The notes: generated from the letters alone by a model not told the origin. DNA of 64,000 nucleotides from CAWBRT01 sp963814745 (GCA_963814745.1 CAWFEA010000011.1:161179-225178); one strand, 5' to 3'; numbered from the stretch's first letter, positions 17,923 through 27,795 are shown. Numbers and translations: made by a program.

Positions 17923-19110
17923 TCAACCCTTGCCGGCCAACGCCGCGGCGGCGACAGTTGCCTCCTCGCCCGAGGACTCCAGCGCGGTTTTTTTCACCGT
18001 CGCAACAAAAATCGCGAGCGGCCGGTACAGCAGGTGCGACCACTTGCCGAACGGAACTTCCACCACCAGCATCGGCACCGCAATTGCCATGTGCACGACG
18101 TACGTAACATAGGTCGGCATGGGCAGATTTGCCAGGCGGAAGATGTTGACGAGAATGCCGGTCAACGCCGTCAGAAAAAGCAGGATGGGAAACAACCAGT
18201 CGGAGAGATGGCTGAAGCGGTGCATCTCAGTCCGCTTGCCGACCCTGTCCAGCAGCATCCAGGCGGTGGTGACAATCAAAACCAGGGCCGAATAGTAGCC
18301 GAGAATGCTGGTCCAGTGGAAACTCGTGTCCTCGACCTGGAACCACGGCAGGAACACTACCACCAGGGTGAAAATGGTCGCGTAACCGCTGACCAGAAAG
18401 AGATGGCGTATCCAGTTTCTGCCGGCCTTGCCGTCGTTGCAGTTTTTCCACTGCATCTGGGTGACGCCTTGAACGATCAGGGCGCCGATCTGCGCGAAAT
18501 AGAGGCTAGCCGGGATCTTTTGACCGCGCGTCAAAGCGACGAACATGCGGGCGGCATTGGTGAGCAGGAAGAAACTGAGCAAAGCCGCCATGATGGTGTC
18601 GCCCAGGTGTACCGTTTCCTTGGGCGCGAACTTGTCGAGCATGACCGTCGATAAAGGCAGCGGTCCGGATTGGTTCAGCAGGCCGAAGCCGAAGTTTTGC
18701 GGCAGGGTAAACAGAGACACGACGAACGCCGCCACCAGGACGAGCACTCCTATCTCCCAAAACGCCGAGCGGTACATCAGGCGCGAGAGCCCCGTCCAGT
18801 CGTACTGCGTGGTCAGGTATCGGCGCAACGCCATCATGGTTTCGCCGGGGTTGGCCTGCCGCGGACACGACTGCGAGCAATCGCCGCAATAGAAGCAGAG
18901 CCAGGGCGAAGGGTCTTTCAGAATCTCATCCTTCATGCCCCACTGCGCCAGCAGCATCTGTTTGCGCGGGAAAGCGCCGTCTTCGGGCGAGAGCGAACAA
19001 GTGGCGGCGCAGGTCGCGCACTGATAACACTTCTTCAGGTCGCCGCCGCCCGCCTCCATGACGTCGCGGATTAACCCGGTATCGGGTTCGAGCAGGATCG
19101 GGTTGGCCAT
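17923..19110 (-). CDS. qmoC: quinone-interacting membrane-bound oxidoreductase subunit C
   Basis: An intact 395-residue subunit. The N-terminal cytoplasmic part holds two 4Fe-4S motifs (KKCYQCATCAATCSL and LCFYCGDCSQSCPR), as in HdrC. The C-terminal two thirds is a heme-b membrane anchor of six hydrophobic segments with candidate heme histidines (RHLFLVSGYA, SFHWTSILGYY, RFSHLSDWLFP, YVVHMAIAVPM). QmoC passes electrons from menaquinol into the QmoA/QmoB flavin and Fe-S chain that feeds APS reductase. The ATG follows the qmoB stop by two bases. It is the only Qmo gene here without a frameshift. Confidence 0.93.
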   Translation of the reverse strand: MANPILLEPDTGLIRDVMEAGGGDLKKCYQCATCAATCSLSPEDGAFPRKQMLLAQWGMKDEILKDPSPWLCFYCGDCSQSCPRQANPGETMMALRRYLTTQYDWTGLSRLMYRSAFWEIGVLVLVAAFVVSLFTLPQNFGFGLLNQSGPLPLSTVMLDKFAPKETVHLGDTIMAALLSFFLLTNAARMFVALTRGQKIPASLYFAQIGALIVQGVTQMQWKNCNDGKAGRNWIRHLFLVSGYATIFTLVVVFLPWFQVEDTSFHWTSILGYYSALVLIVTTAWMLLDRVGKRTEMHRFSHLSDWLFPILLFLTALTGILVNIFRLANLPMPTYVTYVVHMAIAVPMLVVEVPFGKWSHLLYRPLAIFVATVKKTALESSGEEATVAAAALAGKG

Positions 19111-19112
19111 GG

Positions 19113-21373
19113 CTAAAAGCCTTTGTAAGGATTCGGCCCGATCTCACGAATACGGGCCCCAAACTGGTTGATGATTTCCGGCAGACGGCTGTAGTCGTCC
19201 ATGCCGAGCTGCTGCAGGTGAATGCGCTCGGACTCCAATTGCAGCCGCTGCAGGGTTTCCTTGACGTTTTCCAGGCGGCGGTTCGCCAGCTCGCTGCCGC
19301 TGCATGAAGTGGCACTGATAGTCGTCGCCGAAGTGGCATCCGAGCAGCATCACGCCGTCGATGCCGCGCGAGAGCGCGTCGGCGATCCAGACGATGTTCA
19401 TCGAACCCAGGCAGCGCAACGGAATGATGCGCACGCAGGCGTCGTAAATCTGACGGCGCCTGGCCGGCCATGTCGAGCGCCGGATAGGCGTCGTTCTCGC
19501 AGGCCAACACCAGAATGCGCGGCTTCTCTTCGAATTCATCGGGGACTTCGATCGCCTTCATCATGCCGGCAATCATGTCCACCGAGTAATTCTTGAAGGA
19601 GACGATGCGCTCCGGACAGGCGCCCATGCAGATTCCGCAACGCCGGCAGCGGTAGGGATTGGGTTTCGGCGTGCCCTTCTCGTCTTCATCGAGCGCGCCG
19701 AACGGGCATTCCTCGGTGCAGCGCTTGCACTGGGTGCAGCGTTGCAGGAAGAAGCTGGGATAGGAGAGATCGCCCGCGCGCGGATGCACGGCCTGGCCGC
19801 GAGTGGCCAGTTCGATGGACTGAATGGCCTTCATCGCCGCGCCGCTGGCATCCTCTTCGGCTAACGCCGCGTCCATCGGCGCGCGCACCGCGCCCGCCGC
19901 ATAGATGCCGGTGCGCAGGGTCTCGTAAGGGAAGCAGACGAACTTGGAATCGTGGAATCCGCCTTGCAGCACCGGCAGATCGGGGCCTTGGCGGTAATTG
20001 AGGTTCAGGATCTCCGTCCCCTCATAGTGCTTCAACTGCGCAATCGACGCTTCCGCATCCTTGCGCTGGGTCTCGGATTCGTTGCGGGCCAGCTTGGCCA
20101 CGGCGTCGCGCAGGGCGCGAATGGCAGGGCCGTCGGCGGAATTCGGCACCATGCCGGTGGCCAGCACCACCAGGTCCACGGTCACCTGCATGGGCTCGCC
20201 CAGCAATTCACTGTCGAGGTTTACCTGCACCCGGTCTCCGGCCGTCGCCGCCACCTGGGTTACCTTGCCCTTCATGAAGAAGTTCAGCGGGTGGTCCTGA
20301 ACCTTGCGGTAATACCTCTCGTAGGGTCCCGGGCGTACGCATGTCGCGGTAAATGACAAAAACTTCGGCTGCGGAATCCTGCTCGCGAAGGTAGTCGGCC
20401 TGCTTCAGAGTGGTCATGCAGCAGACTGAGGAGCAGTAGGCGAGGTGATCCTGGTCGCGCGAGCCGGCGCACTGCATGAACAGCACGCTCTTGGCCGGCT
20501 TGCCGTCGGACGGCCGCGCGATTGGGCCGCGCGCCGCCATCCGCTCCAGCTCCACGTTGGTGATCACGTTCGGGCAATCCATAGCCGAGCGATGCCCAGC
20601 TTCGCCGCATCGTAGGGCTTCCAGCCGGTTGCCATCACGATGGCGCCCACGCGCTGGATCGACGTTTCCGACGGTCCCGCGAGCGTGACGTCGAACATGC
20701 CGGGCTGGCCCTCGGTCTTGACGATCCTGGTCGAGCAGAGCACCTTGATGCGCGGGTTGGAGACGACCGCCTCGAGCTTGCCGGCGAGTCCGTTGGCGGA
20801 CGCTTCCGTGTAAGGCGCGCGCGTGGGAAACAGCTTTTTGAGGCCTTTGAGGAATCCGCCGAGCTGCGGCTGCTTCTCGACCAGCACCACGTCGAAGCCG
20901 GCGGCGGCCGCTTCCAGCGCCGCGGTGATGCCGGCAATGCCGCCGCCCACCACCAGCATGGTGCGGGAGATGGTCTCTTCCGGCAGCGGCTCCAGCGGCT
21001 CCATCTTGGCCGCTTGGCGATGCCCATGCGAAGGTAGTCTTCGGCCAGCATCTGCGTGTCTTCGTGCTGCGGCTTGTGGCACCAGGCGACCTGTTCGCGC
21101 AGGTTGACGCGCTCGAACACCATGCCGTGGATCGAACTGGAAAACATTCGGTTTTGAAGCGCGGCGAGCAGGCGGCAATCGACCACCGCGTCGACCTTGC
21201 CGCTCTCCAGGTCCTGGCGGATCATCGCCGCGCCTTCGTTGCCGCAGAGGGCCGCATGGGTCCGGCAGACCGCCGGCTTATACTCCGATTGCGGCCATCG
21301 GCCAGCTTGGCCACGTCCACCGCCTCGCCGATGCCGCAGCCGGTGCAGATGTAAAGCCGAGTTTCTTATCCAT
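19113..21373 (-). CDS. qmoB: quinone-interacting oxidoreductase subunit B (HdrA/MvhD-like), many frameshifts
   Basis: The reconstructed gene begins MDKKLGF-YICTGCGIGEA at 21373 and ends GARIREIGPNPYKGF at 19113, about 753 residues as usual for QmoB. Order of parts: N-terminal Cys motif and HdrA-like region; FAD domain with MLVVGGGIAGITAALEAAAAG and VEKQPQLGG; VLFMQCAGSRD and LAYCSSVCCMTTLKQADYL; a ferredoxin pair RCTQCKRCTEECPFG and RCRRCGICMGACPER; and a C-terminal MvhD-like domain (LGCHFGDDYQCHF). Breaks lie near 19310, 19460, 20325, 20600, 21025, 21285 and 21350, each with coding sense resuming in another frame. Translation is presumably coupled to qmoC, since only two bases separate them. 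Confidence 0.88.
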
Positions 21374-21405
21374 GGCGCACGCCCCCATGGCGATTTGCAG
21401 CGCCT

Positions 21406-22648
21406 TCAGGCCGCCCCGGTGGCGTCCTGAACGGTAGCGGAGACCTCGGCCGGCCGGTTGGCGCAGCCGGCGCCGCACCAGGCCGGGCGGTCCATTCGAT
21501 CACAGGAAGCCGAACTCGTCGAGCTTGAACGTCAGCGGGCAGCCCGTCAGTCTGCGGCACCATTCCGGTGGCCAGCACCACCAACTCGAAGGTGCCGCGT
21601 GCATCTTCTTGCCGCCGAGCACATCCTCCGCCGTGACCCGCAGATCGCTGGTCTCTGCGTCTTCTTCCACCTTGCGCGACCTTGCCTTTCACCAGTTCCA
21701 AGCCTTCGTCGGCGCGCACCTTGGCGGCGAACTCCTGCAACTGTCCAGGGGTTCGGACATCGATATAGAACATCGTGATCGTGGCTTCGGGATAGAGTGT
21801 GCGAAGGTAGGTGGTCTGCTTCAGCGAAGCCGTGCAGCACACCGTCGAGCAGTAGGGCAGGTGGTTCTCGTCGCGCGAACCGGCGCACTGCACGAAGGCC
21901 ACCGATTGCGGCGCCTGGCCGTCGGAGGGACGCAGCAGCTTTCCGCCGGTCGGGCCATCGAAGGCCGCCATCCGCTCCAGGATCACGTTGGTCACCACGT
22001 TGGCGCACTTGCCGAAGCCGAGATTGTCGAGTTTGGAGGCGTCATAGGGCTTCCATCCGGTGGCCGCGATCACCGAGCCGACGCGAAAAGTCTTGCGCTC
22101 GTCGCTTTGCGCCAGGTCGATGGCTCCGTATTTGCAAACATCCGCGCAGGCGTGGCAGCCGGCGGCGCAGGCGGCGCGATCGAGCACATAGGTTGCTGGA
22201 AACGCGGCCAGCCGGCGCGCATACACCGCCTTGGTCTTCGTCATCCCGAATTCCAGCGGATCGGCAATCTCCGACTTGCACACCTCGACGCAGTCGCCGC
22301 ACAAGCGTGCAGGCCGAGCTGACGTAGCGCGGAGCGATCTTGACCGTGGCTTCGTATCGTCCGGGCGCGCCTTCCAGCTTTTCCAACTCCGCCAGCGTCA
22401 GCACCGTAATCCGCAGGTGGTTGCGCAGGCGGCGGAAGTTGATTTCGAGGCCGCATGAGGGCGGGCAGAGCTTGGGGAAGTAATTGTGCAAGCGCGGCTA
22501 CACGGCCGCCGAGGTAAGGCGATTTTTCAATCAGGATGACATCGAGACCGGCCTCGGCGCCATCCACCGCCGCCGTCAGTCCCGCGATGCCGCCGCCGAT
22601 CACGAGGAGGGCTTGGCTGTTTCCGTTCGCGTTTTCCGTAGTAGGCAT
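21406..22648 (-). CDS. qmoA: quinone-interacting oxidoreductase subunit A (HdrA-like flavoprotein), frameshifted
   Basis: Starts at 22648 with ALLVIGGGIAGLTAAVDGAEAG, the FAD dinucleotide fold, then VILIEKSPYLGG. Next come LCPPSCGLEINFRR, CTLCGDCVEVCKSE split by a frameshift near 22305, CAAGCHACADVCKYGAIDL, VAFVQCAGSRDENHLPYCSTVCC and a C-terminal FAD segment (LVVLATGMVPQTDGLP; AGCANRPAEVSATVQDATGAA). Length to the TGA at 21406 is about 414 residues, typical of QmoA. Breaks fall near 22480, 22305, 21680, 21600 and 21500. If a base is missing near 21408 the sense LKALQIAMGAC would run on toward qmoB, so the exact stop is uncertain. QmoA exchanges electrons with AprAB in the cytoplasm. Confidence 0.87.
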
Positions 22649-22654
22649 AATGAT

Positions 22655-23487
22655 CTAGGCCGGCGAGGCTTCCTTGGCGCATGCCTCGGTCGCAGTGACT
22701 CGCCGTTGCTGGGCCGCGGACTTGCTCATCCGCATGGCTTTTTGTTGATACAAGCTGAAGGCCAGCCACTCGACGGCGAACTCCATCAGCTCTTCATCGT
22801 CGTTGCGGAGCGCGTCGACGCGCGCTTCGTCAAGCTCGAACAGGCTCAGGAAGCGGGTATCGAAGACAAAGCTGCGAAAGCGGTCGAGGTCGTAGAGCGC
22901 CATGTAATACATCGCGCACTGCTCGGTGGTCAGCGCTTCCTTGCGCTCCGCGGCCAAAGCCAGCAGACGGCGTGAACGGCGACTGCATGACATCGTAGGG
23001 TTCAACTTCCTGGCTGTCGATGCACTCGCGCACCGTGCACTCCCGGCCCTTGCCGTGGCCGTGGCACAACTCTTCCTTCACTGCGAAATAGAAGCGCTCG
23101 GTGGTCGCCTGCGGGGTTGCCCGGTTCCGCCATGCCCAACGGATACATGCGGCAGGCCCAGGGACGGTTGGCGTAAACTCCGCAGCCTTTTTCGCTGATG
23201 AACTGGCACTTCTTGTCGCCGTCGTTCATCCTGAGAAACACCACCGGCACCCGCTTCTCGGCGGAGTACGCAACCGAGGCGTATTGATCCAGGAACTCGG
23301 AGGAGGTCGATGCGCAGCGCCTGCTTCATGCGCAGCACGTCGTAAGGGGTCAGCAGGATGGAAACGTCCTGGCAGCAGTGTCCGAAGCAGTCATGCGCCG
23401 GATCGCACTGGAACTGGAAGCGGTCATCGGGCCCAGCCGAGGCGTACTTTGAAGGACTTCTTTTTCGGGGAATTCAGCCTCAGCCAT
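22655..23487 (-). CDS. YkgJ-family cysteine-cluster protein in apr-qmo operon, frameshifted
   Basis: The start at 23487 has AAGGAGG 7 bases upstream. Reconstructed product about 277 residues with the zinc/iron-chelating YkgJ (CxxxCxxCC) pattern: CDPAHDCFGHCCQD near residue 30, then KCQFISEKGCGVYANRP and ACRMYPLG, then CHGHGKGRECTVRECID, and a helical C-terminal domain (LTTEQCAMYYMALYDLDRF). Frameshifts lie near 23435, 23305, 23095 and 22985. It stands between aprBA and qmoABC, 6 bases before qmoA, so it is translated with them. The family binds a metal or Fe-S cluster through conserved cysteines; a role in cluster delivery or electron transfer to Apr/Qmo is conceivable but not shown. Confidence 0.75.
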
Positions 23488-23499
23488 AGCAGGGCCTCC

Positions 23500-23773
23500 T
23501 TAATACTTATTCAGTCGTGAGAATATTGGAGCGCAAAGCATCTTGGACCACACGGGCAGCGGCCCGCGCTCTCCCGTGGCGGGATCGAAGCGATGACGAT
23601 AGGAGGCCGTCGCGTTGAATTTCTCCAGCATCCAATTCCAGCCGCGCACATAATACGGACACTCGTCGTTGAAGCAGACGTACTGAAATCGCCTGCTCCC
23701 AGGTGTTCAACTCCGGGTTTTCCCACTTAACCAGTGCCTGACCGCAGTGCGGACAACGGGTTTGGTTCAGCAT
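23500..23773 (-). CDS. small zinc-ribbon protein between aprA and the YkgJ gene, one frameshift
   Basis: About 91 residues once a one-base break near 23690 is corrected. The N-terminus has TRCPHCGQALVKWENPEL and continues in the other frame as YVCFNDECPYYVRGWNWML, giving a C-x2-C...C-x4-C treble clef or ogr/Delta-like zinc ribbon, then a tail YRHRFDPATGERGPLPV. The stop at 23500 lies inside the ribosome-binding region of the YkgJ gene, so the two are probably co-translated. Position 3' of aprA suggests a sulfur-pathway partner. Function unknown. Start taken at the ATG; a TTG two codons earlier is possible. Confidence 0.65.
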
Positions 23774-23832
23774 ATCCAAGGTACCTCTTTGCCATCGCGA
23801 TGGATTGCGATCCCCGCTCGCTTTGGGGATGG

Positions 23833-23870
23833 AAAAACGGGGCGGGACCCGCGGATCGAAGCCCCGCCCT
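23833..23870 (-). terminator. intrinsic terminator or attenuator after aprA
   Basis: On the minus strand GGGCGGGGC and a matching CCCGCCCCG arm form a strong GC stem right after the aprA stop (23876), followed by TTTTT. It separates aprBA from the zinc-ribbon/YkgJ/qmo genes and may set a higher level for aprBA by partial termination. Confidence 0.7.
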
Positions 23871-23875
23871 TGACC

Positions 23876-25812
23876 CTAGTCGGCTCCAGCCGTCTGAGCC
23901 TTGTCTTCGAAGATCTGCAGGATCGGCCGTGAGAACACTTCCCACTTGCCGCTCTTGGGATCGAACCGGCAATTGGCGAAGACGTGCCACTTCTCTTCGT
24001 CGAGGTGCGGCTTTGTCGGCGCGGAAGTAGTATCCGGGCCAGCGCGTTTCCTCACGGAACAGCACCGTGCGGACGTGCGCTTCCGCCTGCCACATGCGGT
24101 GAATGTTCTCCCAGCAGCGCATCAGCTCGTGTAAGTTCGAAGCTGCCAGCTTCTGGGAGTCTTCCTTCAGGAAGGCCAGCAGTTCCAAGGCCCTGTTCAA
24201 GCAAGGGCTTCGTTGGTGGTGAATTGGGCCGTGATGCCGCCCGCGTACTCGTCCATGATCTTCTGGAGGCGGAACATGAACATGCGGGGCTTGATGTAGT
24301 TGGGGTTGATCTCCGGATCGGTGGTGGCGTTCTTGTTCTGCTCGAAAGTATCCAGAGGTTTCAGGATCTCAGCTTTCAGGCTTTCCAACATCGGCCGCAT
24401 CGACCGCCGGCATGGTGTTGTTTTCCACCACGAACTTGACCGCGGCTTTGGCGGCGATGCGCCCTTCGGCGTGGGAACCCGAGGAGAACTTGTGGCTGGA
24501 AGCACCGGAGGCGTCACCGGCGCAGAACAGGCCCTTCACGGTGGACATGTTCGCGTAACCCCAGAAGTAGTCCGCTCTTGGTCTCATCGGTCTGCAGGTC
24601 TTCCGGACCGCTCACCCAGGCGCCGGAAGCGCCGGAGTGCGAGCCGATGAAGTAAGGCTCGGCCGCGGCGATCTCCGAACTTCGCTCTTCGGGCTGAACG
24701 TTGGTGGACAGCCCAGAGGATAGCCTGTGAGATGGTCATATCCAGGAAGTCTTCCCAGGCCTCGGATTCGAGATCCTTCATCTTCTTCTTGTAGGCCTTC
24801 GGGATCGTCCTTGTAGGTGTCGGCGATTTTCTGGATGGCTTCCTCGGTCCGCATGCTGATCGGGCCCTTGCCTTCCATCACGTCCAGCATGCCGAGGTAG
24901 TTGCGCAGGTTGGCGGGAACGGGCTTGACGCGGCCATAGGGGCCCCACTTTTCCAGCTCCGGCCGGCGCTCCACCATGTAGTCGCCGCCCTGGGAGTTGG
25001 TGGCCCGGGACTTGAACAGCAGGAACCACGCGCCCACCGGACCGTACGCATCCTTGAAGCGCACCGGAATGAAGCGCACTTCCTGGCAGGTCATCTCCGC
25101 CCCGGCCTTGAAGGGTGAAGTAGGCGGAGGAACCCGAGTTCCAGGGTGGATACCAGGCGCGGCCCATGCCTTCGCCGGAACTCCGCGGTTTGAAGACGTG
25201 CACGGCGCCGCCCATGGCTACCAGCGTAGCCTTGGCTTTGAACACGTAAAACTTGTTCTCGCGCACCGAGAACCCCACCGCGCCGGCGCAGCGCTCGCCA
25301 TCCATGAGCGGCCCGACGATGAAGACGCGCTCGAAGATCTGGCCCACGCCGCTTTGCAGCAGGGCGTTCTTGGCAGCTTCCGCCACGACCACCTTGTAGG
25401 ATTCGCCGTTGATCATGAGCTGCCAGCGGCCCTCATGAACGTAAGCGCCTTTCTCGTCCTTCCAGATCGGCAGGCCCCACTTCTCGAACAGGTGCACGGT
25501 GGAATCCACGTGCCGGGCGATGTTGGCCACCAGGTCTTCGCGGGTGATGCCCATGAGATCGTTGCGCACGTAATCCACATAGTCCTTTACGGTGTTGGCG
25601 CCGTCCTTCAGGCCCACGTACTGGTTAATGGCGGACAGCCCCATGCGCCACGGCGCCGGATCGGTCCACCGCGGCTTTATCAACCAGCGTTACCTTCAAG
25701 CCGTGCTGCTTGGCCCAATAGGCAGCTTCCACCGCCGCTCCGCAGGCGGCCATGCCGCCGCCCAGAATGAGCAAGATCGGTTTCTACTGTCACAGTTTCA
25801 AAATTAGGCCAT
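23876..25812 (-). CDS. aprA: adenylylsulfate reductase subunit alpha, many frameshifts
   Basis: FAD-containing catalytic subunit that reduces APS to sulfite and AMP (or the reverse). Reconstructed from an ATG at 25812 (M-A-NFETVTVETD after correcting an extra T) to FEDKAQTAGAD at 23876, about 645 residues. Diagnostic parts: LILGGGMAACGAAVEAA, MGLSAINQYVGLKDGANTVKDYV, HLFEKWGLPIWKDEKG, ARAWYPPWN-type block seen as MGRAWYPPWNSGSSAY, VGAWFLLFKSRATNSQGGDYM, NMSTVKGLFCAGDASGASSHKFSSG and TRWPGYYFRADK. Breaks near 25790, 25665, 25110, 24795, 24680, 24570, 24390, 24195 and 24010 all leave the family sequence recoverable. Overlaps the aprB end, as usual for aprBA. Confidence 0.92.
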
Positions 25813-26267
25813 TGGCTTCCTCTCCTCTAGTCTCAGGGTGAAAACCTCGGGCAGACCCAGCGACGCGGGTTCGGTGAATAAGCGCGGCGCGTCCAGGTCT
25901 CGCCTTGGTTTCAAAGCCGCCGTCCGGCACCGCTGTCCCTTCCGGCGTGGTGCGGATCGGGAATTTGAAGCGTTTGATCGTTCCGTTACGGAACTTCACC
26001 GTCCACATGATGGAATCTGTGGAGCGCAAGGGCGTAGCGGAAGCCCCCAGCGGGACGAAATCGGCATAACCGCGTATTTCCACGGCCTGTGTGGGGCAGA
26101 TCTTGACGCAGTTGTAGCACTCCCAACACATCGAGACGTCGCGGTTGTACGCCTTCATCGTTCTCTTTGTCCAAGACCATCAGGTCGTTGGGGCAAATGT
26201 ACTGGCAGGCGGTTTTATCCAGCGCCTTGCACCCATCGCATTTTTCAGGATTAACGTAACTCGGCAC
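25804..26267 (-). CDS. aprB: adenylylsulfate reductase subunit beta, two frameshifts
   Basis: Ferredoxin-type subunit that carries electrons to AprA. A GTG at 26267 with GGAGGTGAT upstream starts PSYVNPEKCDGCKAL. Fe-S motifs are KCDGCKALDKTACQYICP and, in the next frame, MCWECYNCVKICPTQAVEI; the long loop between the first cysteines is typical for AprB. The C-terminal tail (WTVKFRNGTIKRFKFPIRTT, then TEPASLGLPEVFTLRLEE) wraps AprA in known structures. One break near 26155 and one near 25900. Corrected length is about 154 residues, normal for the family. First gene of the minus-strand sulfur operon. Confidence 0.92.
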
Positions 26268-26733
26268 TCATCACCTCCAGGCCATCGTTCGATCGATGAA
26301 GCCCTGATTAAGACTGGCCGAATAAGGAGCCTCGTTTTTTCCGGAGTTCGTGTTGATCGAGGCATGCAGCGTGCCCACTGCCGGCGGCCGAACGGCAACA
26401 AGAGATGAGACAAGTGAAAAACCCTGCCGCCATTTCATGCCGTGAACCCGGACATCCGGAGAGGGGTGGACGATAAGCGATACGATCAAGGAGGCGGCCG
26501 GGCGGGAGCGCCATCTCTCTGCGCCGGCAGCCCCGATGAGTTCCACCCGAGACAAAAAATGGCATCGGAGCCCGACAGAGAACCACGCATGCGAATCCCA
26601 CGCCGGGAGGCTTTTGGAATCTGTCCGTGAACTCCCGACATCCAACCTCCGGCAGCTTCAAATTGACCGTGAAGTCATAATGGGGCTTGGACACCGGTTG
26701 CTTCCGTGAGCTAAGTCACATCACACTATGAAG

Positions 26734-26747
26734 GTGATCACTATCAC
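26734..26747. promoter_or_regulatory. CRP/FNR-family type palindrome between aprB and TauE genes
   Basis: GTGA-TCACTA-TCAC is a perfect half-site palindrome with six-base spacing, the core recognised by CRP/FNR-superfamily regulators (FNR-like TTGAT-N4-ATCAA and HcpR-like TTGTGA-N6-TCACAA share this geometry). It lies 65 bases upstream of the plus-strand TauE gene and 466 bases upstream of aprB in a 544-base divergent gap. GTCACATCACAC just to its left adds another partial half-site. The rest of the gap holds no convincing gene. Confidence 0.45.
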
Positions 26748-26811
26748 GTGTGCGCGTGTGACGTTGGCGCTAATCTTAGTTGTTGCTTTCCGTCACGTTT
26801 AGGACAAAACG

Positions 26812-27795
26812 ATGGATGCGCTATGGTGGCTGCCGCCGATCACTGCTTTTGTCATTTCCTTCTTTACCTCTATGGTCGGCATCTCGGGCGCGTTTCTGTT
26901 GCTGCCGGTCCAGATCAGTTTCCTGGGTCTTACCGGCCCCGCCGTGAGCGCCACCAACCTGGTCTTTAATCTGATCGCAATTCCCTCGGGCGTATATCGC
27001 TATTGGCGAGAGCAGCGCATTCTGTGGCCCTTGGCGCTAATTGTCGTCGCCGGCACCACTCCCGGGGTCATCATCGGCGGATTCGTACGCCTTTCCGTGT
27101 TGGCCGACGCGCAGCGCTTTAAGGCCTTCGCCGGCTGCGTGCTGCTTTGGGTGGGCTGGCGCATGTTGGCGGACATCTTGAAGCCGGGCAAGAAAACCCC
27201 CGCCAACGCCCAAACCGAAGCGCGCGTCCGTACCCTGAAGTTCACCGCCCGCGAACTGGTATTCGAGTTTCGGCAGCAAACGTACCGGTCGAAGCCGGGA
27301 GGCATTTTCGTGTTAAGCCTGGTGGTCGGATTGATCGGCGGGATCTACGGTATTGGCGGCGGAGCAATCATAGCTCCGTTCTTCATCGCCATCTTCGGCC
27401 TGCCCGTCTATGCCATCGCGGGAGCAACCCTGCTGGGCACTTTCGCAACCTCGCTGGTCGGGGTTGGTTTCTATCAGTCGATCGCGCCCCTCTACCAGGC
27501 GCACGGCATGGCCGTGGCTCCGGATTGGGCTCTGGGCATCCGTTTCGGCCTGGGTGGAATGGCCGGGATGTACCTGGGTGCGCGCGCCCAGCGATTTATC
27601 CCGGCGCGCTATTTGAAGATCATGCTGACGGCCATTCTTTTCGGCTTGAGCTTCACCTACATCTGGGGCTATCTGCGGATGCGCCCACAACTGGGTTGCG
27701 CGGTTCTGCTGTTGGCGGTGGCCGTGCTCACCTATTCGTGGGTTAAGCGCAGGCGCGGGGCGAAGGCGGAATCGCACAAGACGACAGCGCAATAA
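26812..27795 (+). CDS. TauE/SafE-family permease, divergent from aprBA
   Basis: A 327-residue membrane protein with two TSUP repeats: first SFFTSMVGISGAFLLLPVQISFLG with SATNLVFN, second GLIGGIYGIGGGAIIAPFFIAIFG. About eight to nine hydrophobic segments, a basic mid-loop (DILKPGKKTPANAQTEARVR) and a basic C-terminal tail. It differs clearly from the permease at 14898-15974, so the cluster has two distinct TSUP carriers at its two ends. A short AGGAC lies upstream of the ATG. Likely substrate is a sulfur oxyanion, inferred from context. Confidence 0.83.
   Translation: MDALWWLPPITAFVISFFTSMVGISGAFLLLPVQISFLGLTGPAVSATNLVFNLIAIPSGVYRYWREQRILWPLALIVVAGTTPGVIIGGFVRLSVLADAQRFKAFAGCVLLWVGWRMLADILKPGKKTPANAQTEARVRTLKFTARELVFEFRQQTYRSKPGGIFVLSLVVGLIGGIYGIGGGAIIAPFFIAIFGLPVYAIAGATLLGTFATSLVGVGFYQSIAPLYQAHGMAVAPDWALGIRFGLGGMAGMYLGARAQRFIPARYLKIMLTAILFGLSFTYIWGYLRMRPQLGCAVLLLAVAVLTYSWVKRRRGAKAESHKTTAQ

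Noticed and set aside
26271..26694. Two minus-strand frames upstream of aprB (one begins MSKPHYDFTVNLKL)
   Set aside because: No ribosome site or recognisable domain; the sequence soon becomes low-complexity, so the gap is treated as regulatory.
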